64,000 bases of DNA from an uncultured Rhodospirillaceae bacterium (GCA_903901915.1 CAIUSV010000080.1:1-64000), one strand, 5' to 3'. Numbered from the stretch's first letter, positions 1-10,517 are shown. The notes: a model not told the origin generated them from the sequence alone. Numbers and translations are program-made.

Positions 1-135
1 AATGACCGCGCCGATGAACTGCCGCGATGGCTCCATCGCTACAATTGGCATCGGCCCCATGGTAGCCTCAAGGCGCAGACACCAATCAGCCGACTCGGTC
101 TGACCGGGGACAACGTCTTGCGACTCCACAGCTAG
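1..135 (+). CDS. IS481-like transposase, C-terminal end (partial)
   Basis: Frame 1 is open from the window edge to a TAG at 133-135 and gives 44 residues. They contain YNWHRPHGSLK followed by TPISRLGL and a DN-x-LRLH ending, the typical C-terminus of IS481-family DDE transposases. Only the tail is visible, so the catalytic core and left end lie outside the window and I cannot say whether the element is intact. The chemoreceptor gene begins only 159 bp further on, so the element sits directly against that gene's promoter region. Confidence 0.8.
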   Translation, partial: NDRADELPRWLHRYNWHRPHGSLKAQTPISRLGLTGDNVLRLHS

Positions 136-162
136 CGGCCGTTCCGCCATCCGTCGCGACCG

Positions 163-183
163 GGCGGACCTGACCATCGGACA
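163..183 (+). mobile_element. Candidate right inverted repeat of the IS481-like element
   Basis: IS481-family elements end in 5'-TGT...ACA-3'. About 30 bp after the transposase stop, the sequence GACCTGACCATCGGACA ends in ACA at 181-183 and would read TGTCCGATGG from the outside. This is inferred from position and end bases only; the matching left repeat and the target duplication lie outside the window. Confidence 0.3.
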
Positions 184-294
184 GTCCCCTTATTCGTTCG
201 ATAGCTTGTGGCGTCATCGCTTTGTTCGCTATGGACGGAGAAGGTGAGTCCGTCGTCGTGGCGGGCGCCTTCCCAGCAGAGCGGTGGTCGAGAC

Positions 295-2685
295 ATGCAG
301 GCGGTGTTCTCCCGGTTCTCACTCAAGGTGCAGATCGGTTCCCTGGTGGCGCTGGCGGGGCTGATCCTGGTGACGCTGCTGGCGGTGCTGTTCGTCGGGC
401 AGGCCAACTCCGACCGCGCCGCCGCCGTCGCCGCCAAGGAAGAGACCACCGGCCGCCATGCCGAGTCGCTGGACCGGGCGTTGGCCGGGGCGCGGCGGCG
501 GGAAAAGGACTTCCTGCTGCGCAACGACGCCAAATATGTCGCCGAGCACGCCGAGTTCATGCGCGTCGCCCGCGCCGAGTTGGATGCCATGGTCGCCGCC
601 ATGGACCCCGACGACCAGCATCGCGCCCGGGCGGATGGGGTCATCCGCAAGGGCATCGCCACCTATGACGAGGCTTTTCGTCTGGCGGCGGCGGGCATGA
701 CCCGGGTCGGCCTGACCGAAGGGGACGGGCTGCTGGGGGCGTTGCGCGCTTCGGTCCACCAGATCGAGACCGCCCTGGAGGCCCATGACGATCCGCGCCT
801 GACCGTGCTGATGCTGATGATGCGGCGCCACGAGAAGGACTTCTTCGCCCGGCACGACGCCAAATATATCGGAGAACTCGACCGGCGGGTCGCCGAGTTC
901 GACAAGGCGCTGACGGGGTCGGACCTCGCCGCGTCCGAACGCGCCATCTTGCGCGAGCGGCTGGCGGCCTATCACCGCGACTTCAAGGCCGCCGCCGAAG
1001 CCTCGCTTGCCGTGTTGGCCGAGATCAAGGTGTTAAGCGACACCTATGTCGCGATCGAGCCGGAAATCCAGGTGCTGGACGAGGGTGTCGAAAAGGAGAT
1101 GCTGGCCGCCCGGCAGGAGGCTCTGCGGATCGATGAAGTCTCCATCCGCACGATGACCGTGGTCACGCTGATCGGCTTCGTCGTCATGGTGGTGTTGGGC
1201 GGTACCATCGCCCGCTCGATCTACTCCCCCATCACCGCGCTGGCGGCCACCATCGCCCGCATGGCCAAGGGCGATCTGACGGTGACGGTTCCGGGTGCCG
1301 GCCGTCATGACGAGATCGGTGTCATGGCCGGGTCGGTCAGTCAATTCAAGGACGACCTGACGCGGATCCGCCAATTGGAGGCCGAGCAGGAGGAGCAGAA
1401 ACGCCGGGCCGAGGCCGATCGTCTTACCGCCATGCGCAAGATGGCCGATACCTTCGAGGACAGCGTCGGCAAGGTGATCGAGACCGTGACCTCGGCCGCC
1501 ACCGAACTTCAGGCGGCTTCCAGCCAGATGGCCGGTACCGCCACCGAGACCAGCACCCAGGCCACCACGGTGGCGTCGGCGGCGCAGCAGGCGTCGGCCA
1601 ACGTCCAGACCGTCGCTTCCGCCACCGAGCAACTGGCGGCCTCGATCAAGGAGATCGCCCATCAGGTCGAGCGTTCGTTGACCGTTTCCGCTCGTGCCGG
1701 CGAGGAAGCCACCGCCACCACCACCCAGGTGCGGGCGCTGTCGGACAATGTCGGCAGGATCGGCGAGATCGTCAATCTGATCAACGACATCGCCGCCCAG
1801 ACCAACCTGCTGGCGCTGAACGCCACCATCGAGGCGGCGCGGGCCGGTGATGCCGGTAAGGGCTTCGCCGTGGTCGCCAACGAGGTCAAACATCTCGCCA
1901 ACCAGACCGCCCACGCCACCAGCGAGATCGCCGGCCAGATTCAGGCGGTGCAGCAAAGCACCGATGCCGCGGTCCAGGCCATCGACAGCATCACCACGGT
2001 GATCGGCGAGATGGGCGAGATCAGCTCGGCCGTCGCCGCGGCGGTGGAACAGCAAAGCAGCGCCACCAACGAGATCGCCCGCAACGTCGAGCAAGCCGCG
2101 GTGGGGACCCAGGAGGTGACCGGCAACATCACTTCGGTCGAGCAGGCGGCGAAGGAAACCGGGGCGGCGGCGGAACAGATCCGGGAATCCTCGACCGATC
2201 TGTCGCGCCAAGCCGAATTCCTGCGGCACGAGGTCGGCCAGTTCCTGGCCCAGGTGCGCGCCGACAAGAAGGATGTGACCTTGCTGCGCTGGGAAGACAG
2301 CCTCGACATGGGGGTGGCTTCCGTCGATGGCTATCATCGAAAGATATTCGATCTGGTCAACGAGTTCTATCGGCGGATGATGGGGGGCGAAGGCGGTGAA
2401 GGCGCCACCGTCATGCTGTCCCAGCTTGGAAATTCCGTCCAGATTCATTTCGGCGAGGAAGAGGCGTTGATGGCCGCGCGCGGCTATCACGGGGCGGAAC
2501 ACCATCGCGGCGCCCACAAGGCCTTCCTGGCGCGGATCGAGGGGTTGAGGGCCGAGGTCGAGGCCAAGAACCCCGAGGTGGTTGCCGAATTCTTCGATTA
2601 CGCCGCCAAATGGCTTGGTGACCATATCCGTAAGGATGATAAGGCGTTCGGCACCTTTCTGCGCGGTCAGGGCATGGCGGCCTGA
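295..2685 (+). CDS. Methyl-accepting chemotaxis protein with HBM sensor and C-terminal hemerythrin domain
   Basis: A 796-residue chemoreceptor. One membrane helix lies at about residues 12-36. A helical bimodular-type sensor region follows, with two copies of an R-R-x-E-K-D-F-(L/F)-x-R motif. A second helix, a HAMP domain and a cytoplasmic signalling domain with the hairpin tip ([17 protein letters not shown]) come next. From about residue 660 it carries a hemerythrin domain with all di-iron ligand positions: YH, HF-x-EE, HRGAH and H-x4-D. Family knowledge suggests taxis to oxygen or redox, with oxygen bound at the tail. The ATG at 295 has GGTGG upstream, and homology with the next gene begins just inside it; an upstream in-frame start at 208 adds 29 unconserved residues. 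No CheR-tethering pentapeptide is visible. Confidence 0.93.
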   Translation: MQAVFSRFSLKVQIGSLVALAGLILVTLLAVLFVGQANSDRAAAVAAKEETTGRHAESLDRALAGARRREKDFLLRNDAKYVAEHAEFMRVARAELDAMVAAMDPDDQHRARADGVIRKGIATYDEAFRLAAAGMTRVGLTEGDGLLGALRASVHQIETALEAHDDPRLTVLMLMMRRHEKDFFARHDAKYIGELDRRVAEFDKALTGSDLAASERAILRERLAAYHRDFKAAAEASLAVLAEIKVLSDTYVAIEPEIQVLDEGVEKEMLAARQEALRIDEVSIRTMTVVTLIGFVVMVVLGGTIARSIYSPITALAATIARMAKGDLTVTVPGAGRHDEIGVMAGSVSQFKDDLTRIRQLEAEQEEQKRRAEADRLTAMRKMADTFEDSVGKVIETVTSAATELQAASSQMAGTATETSTQATTVASAAQQASANVQTVASATEQLAASIKEIAHQVERSLTVSARAGEEATATTTQVRALSDNVGRIGEIVNLINDIAAQTNLLALNATIEAARAGDAGKGFAVVANEVKHLANQTAHATSEIAGQIQAVQQSTDAAVQAIDSITTVIGEMGEISSAVAAAVEQQSSATNEIARNVEQAAVGTQEVTGNITSVEQAAKETGAAAEQIRESSTDLSRQAEFLRHEVGQFLAQVRADKKDVTLLRWEDSLDMGVASVDGYHRKIFDLVNEFYRRMMGGEGGEGATVMLSQLGNSVQIHFGEEEALMAARGYHGAEHHRGAHKAFLARIEGLRAEVEAKNPEVVAEFFDYAAKWLGDHIRKDDKAFGTFLRGQGMAA

Positions 2686-2694
2686 CCGACGCTT

Positions 2695-2735
2695 GCCGGG
2701 GGGCGAGCGGTGCCCCCGGCCGTCTTCTCTTTTTC
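2695..2735 (+). terminator. Rho-independent terminator after the first chemoreceptor
   Basis: GCCGGGGG at 2695-2702 pairs with CCCCCGGC at 2713-2720. The following tract is pyrimidine-rich with T runs (CTTCTCTTTTTCTTC). It lies 10 bp after the stop codon, so the two chemoreceptor genes are probably separate transcription units. Confidence 0.75.
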
Positions 2736-2741
2736 TTCCTA

Positions 2742-2789
2742 ATACTGTAGAATAGTATCCGGCTTCGGAGTGCTCCTATTGGATAGGAG
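2742..2789. other. Two small inverted repeats ahead of the second chemoreceptor
   Basis: ATACT/AGTAT (2742-2746 and 2754-2758) and CTCCTAT/ATAGGAG (2773-2779 and 2783-2789, loop TGG) lie in a less GC-rich part of the 266-bp gap between the chemoreceptor genes. They could be operator or leader structure for the second gene. No clear -35/-10 pair was identified. Confidence 0.3.
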
Positions 2790-2951
2790 GTGGCGACAGG
2801 CCAGCGGCTGCCGGGTCCGGTTGTCCGCGGATGGCCTGTATCCCGAAGATATCGGGGCTTCCGATTATCCCTGGCGCACGATTCGCAGGCATCCTTACTC
2901 CGGAATGGGGGCGGGCAGGGCTGTTCCGGTGTGATCGGAGGAGATCGTGCC

Positions 2952-5339
2952 ATGAGAAATCCTCTCTCCCAATTTTCGCTCAGGGTTCAGATTGGTTCTC
3001 TGGTCGCCCTGGCTGGTTTGGTTCTCGCGATCCTGATGTCGGCCCTGTTGATCGGCCAATCGGCTATCGACCATGCCGCCGTTCGTGCCGACCGGGAGGC
3101 GACCATCGGAGAACAGGCCGAGGTCATGGACCGCGCCCTGCTCAATGCCCGGCGGCACGAGAAGGATTTCCTGCTGCGCAAGGAGGTTAAATACGTTGCC
3201 CAGCACGCGGACTCCATTCGCGTGGCCAGGGGGGCGATGGATGCCATAGCCGCGGCCATGGACAGCGGCGATGCCCGCCGTTCGCAGATCGATGCCATCG
3301 GCAAGGGTGTCGCCGCCTATGGCGATGCCTTCCGTGCCATGGTGGAAAGCCAGACCCGGGTCGGCCTTACCGCCGATGACGGCCTGATGGGGGTGCTGCG
3401 GGGATCGGTCCACAAGATCGAGACCGCGCTGAAATCCCATGACGATCCGCGCCTTTCGGTGCTGATGCTGTCGATGCGGCGGGACGAAAAGGACTTCCTC
3501 GACCGCATTGAGGTCAAATATGTCGAGGAGCTCGAGCGGCGGGCCGCCGAGTTCGGGAAGATGTTGCCGTCATCGTCGGTTCCGCCTCAGGAGCGGCCGG
3601 CGATCCTGGAAAGTCTTGCCACCTATCAGCGCGACTTCAAGGCCGTGGTGGATGGATCGTTCGCCATCGTCGCCGACACCAAAGTGTTGAGCGGGTCCTA
3701 TGCCACCGTCGATCCCCTGATCCAGTCGCTGGTGGACAAGGCGCTTGACGACATGGCCGCCGCCAAGCGGGAGGCGCAGCAGATCGACGAGGCCACCAAC
3801 CGGACGATGATCATGGTCATGCTGGGCGGTTTCGCTGTCATGGTCGCTATCGGCACCGTCATCGCCCGTTCGATCTATGCTCCCATCACCGCCATGACCG
3901 GGCTGATGGGCGAACTGGCGGGAAACAACCTTTCGGTCGATGTGCCCTTCACCGAACGTGGCGACGAGATCGGCGCCATGGCCAAGTCGGTCGGCCACTT
4001 CAAGGACCAGTTGATCCGGGTCCGGCAGTTGGAGGCCGACCAGGAGGACCAGAAGCGTCGTGCCGAGGCCGACCGCTTGGCGGCGATGCGAAAGCTGGCC
4101 GATACCTTCGAGGGCAGTGTAGGCAAGGTGATCGAGACCGTGACCTCGGCCGCCACCGAACTGCAGGCCTCGTCCGGTCAGATGGCCGGGACCGCCACCG
4201 AGACCAGTAGCCAGGCCACCACGGTGGCGTCGGCGGCGCAGCAGGCATCGACCAATGTCCAGACCGTCGCGTCCGCCACCGAGGAACTGGCGGCGTCCAT
4301 CAAGGAAATCGCCCATCAGGTCGAACGCTCGCAGACGGTTTCGGCGCGTGCCGGTGAAGAGGCCGTCACCACCACCGCCCAGGTGCGGGCGCTGTCGGAC
4401 AACGTCAGCAAGATCGGCGAGATCGTCAAATTGATCAACGATATCGCCAGCCAGACCAACCTGCTGGCGCTGAACGCCACCATCGAGGCGGCCAGGGCCG
4501 GCGAGGCCGGCAAGGGCTTCGCCGTCGTCGCCAACGAGGTCAAGACCCTGGCCAGCCAGACGGCTCGGGCCACCAGCGAGATCGCCGGCCAGATCCAGGC
4601 GGTACAGGAAAGCACCGACGTGGCGGTCCATGCCATCGACAGCATCTCGAAGGTGATCGGCGAGATGGGCGAGATCAGCTCGGCCGTCGCCGCGGCGGTG
4701 GAGGAACAGACCGCCGCCACCGGGGAAATCGCCCGCAACGTCGAGCAGGCGGCCGAGGGCACCCAGGAGGTGACCCGAAATATCGTGTCCGTCGAGCAGG
4801 CGGCGCGCGAGACCGGGGCGGCGGCGGAACAGATCCGGGAATCGTCCACCGATCTGTCGCGTCAGGCAGAATTCCTGCGGCACGAGGTCGGGCAGTTCCT
4901 GGTCCAGGTGCGCGCCGACAAGAAGGACATGACCCTGATGCATTGGGACGATGCCTTGAACACCGGCATCGCCTCGATCGACCGCTATCACCGCGAGAAG
5001 TTCGATCGCATCAACGAATTCTATCGTCAGATGATGGGTGGTGACGGCGGCAAGGCGGCCATCGCCCTGCTGTCCGAGATCGGTCGTTCCATCCAGGGTC
5101 ATTTCGATGAGGAAGAGGAGTTGATGTCCCGCAATCGCTATGGCGACGCCGACAGCCATCGCCGCAACCACAAGCTCTTCCTCGAGCGGATCGCCGGCCT
5201 CAAGTCCGCGGTCGAGGCCAATCGTTCCGAGGCGGTCTCGGAACTGTTCACCTATGTCTCGACCTGGCTGGCCGAGCACACGCGCAAGGACGACCGGGCA
5301 TTGGCGGAGTTCATGCGGGACCGGCGCCTGGCCGCCTGA
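2952..5339 (+). CDS. Methyl-accepting chemotaxis protein with HBM sensor and C-terminal hemerythrin domain (paralogue)
   Basis: A 795-residue paralogue of the preceding gene with the same order: membrane helix, HBM-type periplasmic bundle with paired R-x-E-K-D-F motifs, second helix, HAMP, signalling domain and hemerythrin domain. The signalling half is nearly identical to the first copy, while sensor and hemerythrin parts have diverged more. Hemerythrin ligands are retained: YH, HF-x-EE, HRRNH and H-x4-D. The ATG at 2952 is chosen for its strong GGAGGAG at 2937-2943 and because similarity begins there. A longer frame starting with GTG at 2790 adds 54 unconserved residues. Confidence 0.93.
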   Translation: MRNPLSQFSLRVQIGSLVALAGLVLAILMSALLIGQSAIDHAAVRADREATIGEQAEVMDRALLNARRHEKDFLLRKEVKYVAQHADSIRVARGAMDAIAAAMDSGDARRSQIDAIGKGVAAYGDAFRAMVESQTRVGLTADDGLMGVLRGSVHKIETALKSHDDPRLSVLMLSMRRDEKDFLDRIEVKYVEELERRAAEFGKMLPSSSVPPQERPAILESLATYQRDFKAVVDGSFAIVADTKVLSGSYATVDPLIQSLVDKALDDMAAAKREAQQIDEATNRTMIMVMLGGFAVMVAIGTVIARSIYAPITAMTGLMGELAGNNLSVDVPFTERGDEIGAMAKSVGHFKDQLIRVRQLEADQEDQKRRAEADRLAAMRKLADTFEGSVGKVIETVTSAATELQASSGQMAGTATETSSQATTVASAAQQASTNVQTVASATEELAASIKEIAHQVERSQTVSARAGEEAVTTTAQVRALSDNVSKIGEIVKLINDIASQTNLLALNATIEAARAGEAGKGFAVVANEVKTLASQTARATSEIAGQIQAVQESTDVAVHAIDSISKVIGEMGEISSAVAAAVEEQTAATGEIARNVEQAAEGTQEVTRNIVSVEQAARETGAAAEQIRESSTDLSRQAEFLRHEVGQFLVQVRADKKDMTLMHWDDALNTGIASIDRYHREKFDRINEFYRQMMGGDGGKAAIALLSEIGRSIQGHFDEEEELMSRNRYGDADSHRRNHKLFLERIAGLKSAVEANRSEAVSELFTYVSTWLAEHTRKDDRALAEFMRDRRLAA

Positions 5340-5366
5340 TCCCCGTGGTTCCCTCGCGCAACAAAA

Positions 5367-5396
5367 CGCCGCCGCCCTCGGCCGAGGGCGGCGGCG
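5367..5396. terminator. Bidirectional terminator between convergent genes
   Basis: A perfect 30-bp palindrome (15-bp arms of CGCC repeats meeting at CGG/CCG) lies between the convergent chemoreceptor and cytochrome c genes. AAAA precedes it at 5363-5366, giving a T run for minus-strand transcripts. It therefore probably terminates the cytochrome gene best and the chemoreceptor gene secondarily. Confidence 0.75.
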
Positions 5397-5412
5397 CTTG
5401 CGTCGTGAAGCC

Positions 5413-5778
5413 CTATTTCAGGGTCTTCAGATAGGCGATGACGGCGGTGACGTCGTCAGGCTTCTTCAGGCCGACGAAGGCCATCTTGTTGCCGGGAACC
5501 ACCGCCTTGGGGTCGGCGAGGTACTTGGCAAGGGTGGCTTCGTCCCAGGTCAGGCCCGACTTGAGGTGCGCTTCGGAATACTTGTAACCCTCGGCATGAC
5601 CGGCCTTGGCGCCGAACACGCCGAACAGGCTGGGGCCGACACCGTTCTTGCCGGCTTCGACCTTGTGACAGGCCTTGCACACATTGAACGCGGCCGGGGC
5701 ATCGGCGGCGGAGGCGGTGAAGGGGGCGGCAAGGAGGGCGGCTCCGAGAACGAGGCCCAGCTTCTTGGTGGTGAGCAT
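5413..5778 (-). CDS. Periplasmic class I cytochrome c (cytochrome c2/c550 type)
   Basis: A 121-residue exported electron carrier. An N-terminal signal peptide (residues 1-25, ending ASA) is followed by a heme-attachment CKACH motif. A Met in the C-terminal half (NKMAF) is the probable sixth heme ligand. Size and layout fit soluble mitochondrial-type c2 cytochromes that shuttle electrons between the bc1 complex and periplasmic oxidases or reductases; NO reductase in this window would be a possible acceptor (inference). The ATG at 5778 has GGAGA 7 bp upstream; a TTG directly before it is an unlikely start. It has its own promoter and terminator. Confidence 0.9.
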   Translation of the reverse strand: MLTTKKLGLVLGAALLAAPFTASAADAPAAFNVCKACHKVEAGKNGVGPSLFGVFGAKAGHAEGYKYSEAHLKSGLTWDEATLAKYLADPKAVVPGNKMAFVGLKKPDDVTAVIAYLKTLK

Positions 5779-5824
5779 CAAATGTCTCCAATTGCGCGGG
5801 ATGGATTGGTGGCGTGACGCCCCT

Positions 5825-5853
5825 CTTATCCCCTAGGATTGTGTCGATTTCAA
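5825..5853 (-). promoter_or_regulatory. Candidate sigma70 promoter for the cytochrome c gene
   Basis: Read on the minus strand: TTGAAA (5853-5848), 17 bp, GATAAG (5830-5825), about 47 bp before the start codon. The -35 is good and the -10 partial. Confidence 0.4.
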
Positions 5854-5911
5854 GAGGTTCCAAGTTGTTTCCGGTCGGATCGGGGCTTGCGCGAAGGTAT
5901 AAGGGGCGTCA

Positions 5912-8422
5912 ATGAGCAGCCTTCCCATCGATCCCATCCTTCCCGACATCCGCGCCGCGCTGGCGGCTTCGTCCGGCCTGGTGCTTCAGGCGCCGCCCGG
6001 CGCCGGTAAAACCACGCGGGTGCCCCTGGCCCTGCTCGACGAGCCGTGGCTGAGGGACGGTCGCATCGTCATGCTGGAACCCCGCCGTCTGGCCGCCCGC
6101 GCCGCCGCCACCCGCATGGCGCGGACTTTGGGCGAGGCACCCGGCCAGACGGTGGGCTGGCGCATCCGGTTCGACTCGCGGGTCGGCCCCGCCACTCGCA
6201 TCGAGGTGGTCACCGAAGGCATCCTGGTCCGCATGCTTCAGGACGATCCTGCCCTGACCGGAGTCGGGCTGGTGATTTTCGACGAGTTCCACGAGCGCAG
6301 CCTGCATGCCGACCTGGGATTGGCGCTGGCGCTGGAGGCGAGCCAGGGGCTGCGCGAGGATCTCAAGCTGCTGGTGATGTCGGCGACGCTGGACGGTGAA
6401 CCGGTGGCCCGGCTGATGGGCGGCGTGCCGGTGGTGACCAGCGAGGGGCGCGCCTTTCCGGTGGAGACCCGCTTCCTGACCCGGCCCGACGCCCGACGCT
6501 TCACCGACGAGGTGGCGGCGGCGGTGGTGCGGGCGCTGCGCGAGGAAAGCGGCGACGTCTTGGTGTTTTTGCCCGGCGCCGGCGAGATCCGCCGGGTCGA
6601 GGCGCTGTTGGCCGATCATCCCGTCGCCGCCGGGGTGCTGGTGACCCCGCTTTATGGCGATTTGTCACAGGAGGCGCAGGACCAGGCCATTCGGCCGTCG
6701 CCGGACGGCTTTCGCAAGGTGGTTCTGGCGACTTCCATCGCCGAGACCTCGCTGACCATCGAGGGGGTGCGGGTGGTGGTGGATGGCGGCGTGATGCGGC
6801 GTCCCCGTTTCGACCCCGGTGCCGGCATGACCCGGCTGGTCACCTTGGCGGTGTCGCGCGCCGCCGCCGACCAGCGGCGCGGTCGAGCCGGCCGTCAGGG
6901 GCCGGGGGTATGCTACCGCCTGTGGTCCGAGGCCGAGGATCGCGCCCTGCAACCCTTCACCGCGCCGGAGATCGTCGAGGCCGATCTGGCGCCGTTGGCG
7001 CTTGATCTGGCGCAATGGGGAGTCGCCGATCCGGCGGCGCTGGCCTGGCTCGACCCGCCGCCCGCCCCCCATCTCGCCCAGGCCCGCGAATTGCTGCGCG
7101 GGCTGGGGGCGTTGGACGCCGAATGGCGGGTCACCGACCATGGCCGCGACATGGCGCGTCTCGCGCTGCATCCACGTCTGGCCCATATGGTGTTGCGGGG
7201 ACGGCGCCTCGGTCTGGCCGGTCTGGCCTGCGACCTTGCCGCCCTGCTGGAAGAGCGCGACGTGTTGCGGGCGGGGCGTGGATTCCGTGATGGCGATATC
7301 CGTCTACGGATCGAGGCGTTGCGGACCGGTGAGGGCTTTGATCCTCGTCACGGCCTTGCCATCGACAGGGGCGCCCTGTCGCGCGTCCGTCAGGCGGCGA
7401 GGGAGTGGCGCCGTCGTCTGGGGCTGAAGGCCGGCGAACAGCAAGGAGACGTCGCGCGGTGCGGAGTGCTGCTGGCTTTCGCCTATCCCGACCGCATCGC
7501 CCGGCGGCGGCCGGGCTCCGATCCGCGCTACGCCATGGCCAACGGGCACGGTGCCGTCTTTGCCGGGCACGAGCCGTTGGCGGCGGAGGAATGGCTGGCG
7601 CTGGCCGAGTTGGACGGCGACCGCCGCGACGCCCGTATCTTTCTGGCGGCACCGCTGTGCCGCGCCGAGATCGACGAGCATTTTGCCGCTGATATCGAGA
7701 CGGTGGAGGTCTGCGCCTGGGATGGCCGCGAGGAAGCGGTCTCCGCCCGGCGTCAGCGGCGGCTGTGGCGTCTGGTGCTGGAGGACGTACCGTCCAAGGC
7801 GGCCGGAGCCGAGGACATGGCCGCCGCCATGGCTGTTGGCATCCGTGCCATGGGGCCGGAGTGCCTGCCGTGGACGCCGGAGCTGGACCGGCTGCGCCGT
7901 CGCGTCGCCTTTATCCGTGGGCTGGAGCCGGAGTCGGGCTGGCCGGATCTGTCGGACGCCGCCCTGACGGCGACCCTGGAACAGTGGCTGGCGCCGCATC
8001 TCGGCGGCGTTACCCGACGGGCGCACCTTGCCCGGCTGGATCTTGCCGGTGCGGTGCAGGCAATGCTGAGCTGGGAGCAGCGCCGTCGCCTCGATGATCT
8101 GGCGCCGACCCATGCCGAGGTGCCCTCGGGATCACGGGTGGCCATCGACTATGGCGGCGAAGCGCCAGTGCTGGCGGTACGTCTCCAGGAAATGTTCGGT
8201 TGCGCCGATACGCCGCGCATCGCCGGCGGCCGGGTGGCGCTGCTGTTGCACCTGCTGTCGCCGGCCCGGCGCCCGGTGCAGGTGACCCGTGACCTCGCCA
8301 GTTTCTGGGCCAACGCCTACAAGCAGGTCAAGGCCGACCTCAAGGGCCAGTATCCCAAGCATTGGTGGCCGGACGATCCCATGCAGGCGGAACCGACGGC
8401 GCGGGTCAAGCCGCGCCGGTGA
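5912..8422 (+). CDS. hrpB: ATP-dependent helicase HrpB
   Basis: An 836-residue DEAH-family helicase. Walker A (PPGAGKTT) lies at about residues 28-35, the DEFH box at 124-127 and the SAT motif near residue 156. The C-terminal helicase domain has the QRRGRAGR motif VI, and a long HrpB-specific C-terminal region follows. Length and layout match full HrpB proteins, RNA-type helicases whose cellular role is poorly defined in most bacteria. ATG 5912 is preceded by AAGGGG. It stands alone, with a histidine kinase gene converging on it 22 bp downstream. Confidence 0.95.
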   Translation: MSSLPIDPILPDIRAALAASSGLVLQAPPGAGKTTRVPLALLDEPWLRDGRIVMLEPRRLAARAAATRMARTLGEAPGQTVGWRIRFDSRVGPATRIEVVTEGILVRMLQDDPALTGVGLVIFDEFHERSLHADLGLALALEASQGLREDLKLLVMSATLDGEPVARLMGGVPVVTSEGRAFPVETRFLTRPDARRFTDEVAAAVVRALREESGDVLVFLPGAGEIRRVEALLADHPVAAGVLVTPLYGDLSQEAQDQAIRPSPDGFRKVVLATSIAETSLTIEGVRVVVDGGVMRRPRFDPGAGMTRLVTLAVSRAAADQRRGRAGRQGPGVCYRLWSEAEDRALQPFTAPEIVEADLAPLALDLAQWGVADPAALAWLDPPPAPHLAQARELLRGLGALDAEWRVTDHGRDMARLALHPRLAHMVLRGRRLGLAGLACDLAALLEERDVLRAGRGFRDGDIRLRIEALRTGEGFDPRHGLAIDRGALSRVRQAAREWRRRLGLKAGEQQGDVARCGVLLAFAYPDRIARRRPGSDPRYAMANGHGAVFAGHEPLAAEEWLALAELDGDRRDARIFLAAPLCRAEIDEHFAADIETVEVCAWDGREEAVSARRQRRLWRLVLEDVPSKAAGAEDMAAAMAVGIRAMGPECLPWTPELDRLRRRVAFIRGLEPESGWPDLSDAALTATLEQWLAPHLGGVTRRAHLARLDLAGAVQAMLSWEQRRRLDDLAPTHAEVPSGSRVAIDYGGEAPVLAVRLQEMFGCADTPRIAGGRVALLLHLLSPARRPVQVTRDLASFWANAYKQVKADLKGQYPKHWWPDDPMQAEPTARVKPRR

Positions 8423-8444
8423 TCCCGGCCGAATCGGGTGCCGT

Positions 8445-10517
8445 TCAGGCGATCACCGGCAGCGCGACATGGAAGTCGGCGCCCTCGCCCGGCAGCGAGT
8501 CCAGCCAGATCCGGCCGCCCTGGCATTCGACGATCTTCTTGCAGATGGCCAGTCCGATGCCGGTGCCCTCGAAGCGGTCGCGGGTGTGCAGCCGCTGGAA
8601 GATGCCGAAGACTTTCTCGGAATAGTCCGGGGCGATGCCGATACCGTTGTCGGAAACGGTGATGACCCATTCGCCCTCTTCAAGGCGGGCCGAAATGCGA
8701 ATCACCGGCGTACGGAAGGGGTCGCGGTATTTCAGGGCATTGCCGATCAGATTCTGGAACAGCCGGATCATCTCCTGACGGATGGCCCGGACGCGGGGCA
8801 ATTCGTCGACGCGATAGACCACCGCGCCCGCCTCGACAATGCCGCGCGTGAGGTTGGAGATGACGTCATCAACCGTGTCGGTGAGGTCGATGGCTTCCAC
8901 CGGCAGCGAATGGTGGCCGATGCGTGAGAACTCCAGGAGGTCGATGATCAGCTGATCCATACGCTTGGCGCCGTCGCGGGCGTAGCGGATGAATTCGCGC
9001 CCATCGTCTTGCAACAGGGCGCCATAGCGTCGTTCCAGCAGGGTGACGTAGCTGGAGACCTGACGCAGCGGCTCGCGCAGGTCGTGGGAGGCGATGAAGG
9101 CGAACTGCTCCAACTCGGCGTTGGACCGTTCCAGATCCCTGGTGTTGGCCTGTAGCGCCCGCCCCGCCTCGATCCGGTCGCTGATGTCGCGGAATACCAG
9201 CACCGCGCCCTTGACGATGCCGTCCTCCACCGCGCCGGTGACGACGAATTCCACCGGAAAGGAGACGCCGTCGCGCCGCCAGAAGGTCTCGTGCCGCGCC
9301 TCGCGGGTTTCACCGTCGTTCAAGGTCAGGCGGACCGGGCATTCGGTCTCGGGATAGGCGGTGCCGTCGGGGTGGCTGTGATGGGTCGCCGCGTGCAGCA
9401 TCACCCCGACCGGGTCGGAATTTTCCCAGCCCAACATGCGTCTGGCGGCGGGATTGATGAAGCTGACCCGTCCGGTGGGATCGACGCCGCAGATCCCCTC
9501 GCCGGCGGAACTGAGGATCAGTTGCGCCTCGCGATGGGCGCGTTCGGTGGCGCGTTGGGCAGTCTCTTCGGCCCGCATGGCGCGCAGCAGGAAGGCCCCG
9601 AGCAGCAGACTGACCATGGTGACGGCGGTGGCGATGCTGACCAGTGTTCCGGTCTCGCGCCGCCAGGGGGCCAGCAGTTCCTCCTCGGTGGCGGTGACGA
9701 TGATGATCAGCGGGTAATCCTTCAGCCGCGAGAACGACACCAGTCGGCGGCGATGGTCGGTGAACGGGCTTTCCGAACGGAACACGCCGCGCGGCCTTTG
9801 GGAGAAATGTTCCTTCCAGTCGGGGGTTTGGGTGATCGAAATGCCGATGGATTTCTCGTCCATCGGCGTGCGGAACATGTAGGTGCCGTCGGTTCTGGTG
9901 ATGGCGACCGAGCCGAGCGGCTTGACCCGTTCGGCCTCGAAGATGGGGGTAAGGCGGTCCAGTTCCAAGGCGGCGAACAGCACGGCGATATCGCCGCCGG
10001 CCGGTTCGGCCGGTACCGATATCGGAAGTCCCCATTTGCCGGTGACCCGGCTGACCACCGGATCGGCGACGAAGAATCCCCTGGTGGCGGCATTGAACTG
10101 GGCGCGGAAATAGTCGCGGTCGGACACGTCGGCCAGCGGCTTGCGGTCGCGTTTGGGGATGTAGTGCAGGCCGCCGCTCCGCGAGACCATGCGGATGTCC
10201 ATAACGTCGCCCGATAGCAGGCGCAGGCGGTCGACCAGGGCGATGAACGAGGCGCTTTCGCCGGGGTCCTCGGTCGGATGCTCGGCCATCCAGTGGGTGG
10301 CGACCGCCAGCGAGGTTTCGGTCTGCTTGAGCAGCCGCATGACCTGCTCGTCCACCGCCGAGGTGAGCTGTTCCAGGTTGGCGGTGGCGGCGGTCAACGC
10401 GCCGCGGCGTTGCGACCACGACCAATAGCCGACGAAGGCCCATAGCGCCAGCAGCAGCGCCGCCAGCAGGGCCGAGACGATCCGGCGGTTGGTGGCGCGC
10501 CCGCCTAGGCTGGGCAT
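8445..10517 (-). CDS. Membrane sensor histidine kinase (Cache-PAS-HisKA-HATPase)
   Basis: A 690-residue sensor kinase. A membrane helix at about residues 12-32 precedes a large periplasmic Cache-like sensor (YFRAQF and D-P-V-V-S-x-V-T-G-K-W motifs). A second helix is followed by a PAS domain with its PAC segment. The HisKA domain has phospho-acceptor His478 (ASHDLREPLRQ). The ATPase domain has N box QNLIGNALKYR, DNGIGI and GTGIGL. The kinase core resembles phytochrome-like HisKA enzymes. No response regulator is adjacent, so the partner is unknown. Its start overlaps the last 13 bp of the dihydroorotase gene, suggesting co-transcription without obvious functional relation. Confidence 0.9.
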   Translation of the reverse strand: MPSLGGRATNRRIVSALLAALLLALWAFVGYWSWSQRRGALTAATANLEQLTSAVDEQVMRLLKQTETSLAVATHWMAEHPTEDPGESASFIALVDRLRLLSGDVMDIRMVSRSGGLHYIPKRDRKPLADVSDRDYFRAQFNAATRGFFVADPVVSRVTGKWGLPISVPAEPAGGDIAVLFAALELDRLTPIFEAERVKPLGSVAITRTDGTYMFRTPMDEKSIGISITQTPDWKEHFSQRPRGVFRSESPFTDHRRRLVSFSRLKDYPLIIIVTATEEELLAPWRRETGTLVSIATAVTMVSLLLGAFLLRAMRAEETAQRATERAHREAQLILSSAGEGICGVDPTGRVSFINPAARRMLGWENSDPVGVMLHAATHHSHPDGTAYPETECPVRLTLNDGETREARHETFWRRDGVSFPVEFVVTGAVEDGIVKGAVLVFRDISDRIEAGRALQANTRDLERSNAELEQFAFIASHDLREPLRQVSSYVTLLERRYGALLQDDGREFIRYARDGAKRMDQLIIDLLEFSRIGHHSLPVEAIDLTDTVDDVISNLTRGIVEAGAVVYRVDELPRVRAIRQEMIRLFQNLIGNALKYRDPFRTPVIRISARLEEGEWVITVSDNGIGIAPDYSEKVFGIFQRLHTRDRFEGTGIGLAICKKIVECQGGRIWLDSLPGEGADFHVALPVIA

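Noticed and set aside
3570-5279. A 569-codon minus-strand frame opposite the second chemoreceptor
   Set aside because: Shadow frame; an equivalent long antisense frame exists opposite the paralogous first receptor, as expected from codon bias alone.
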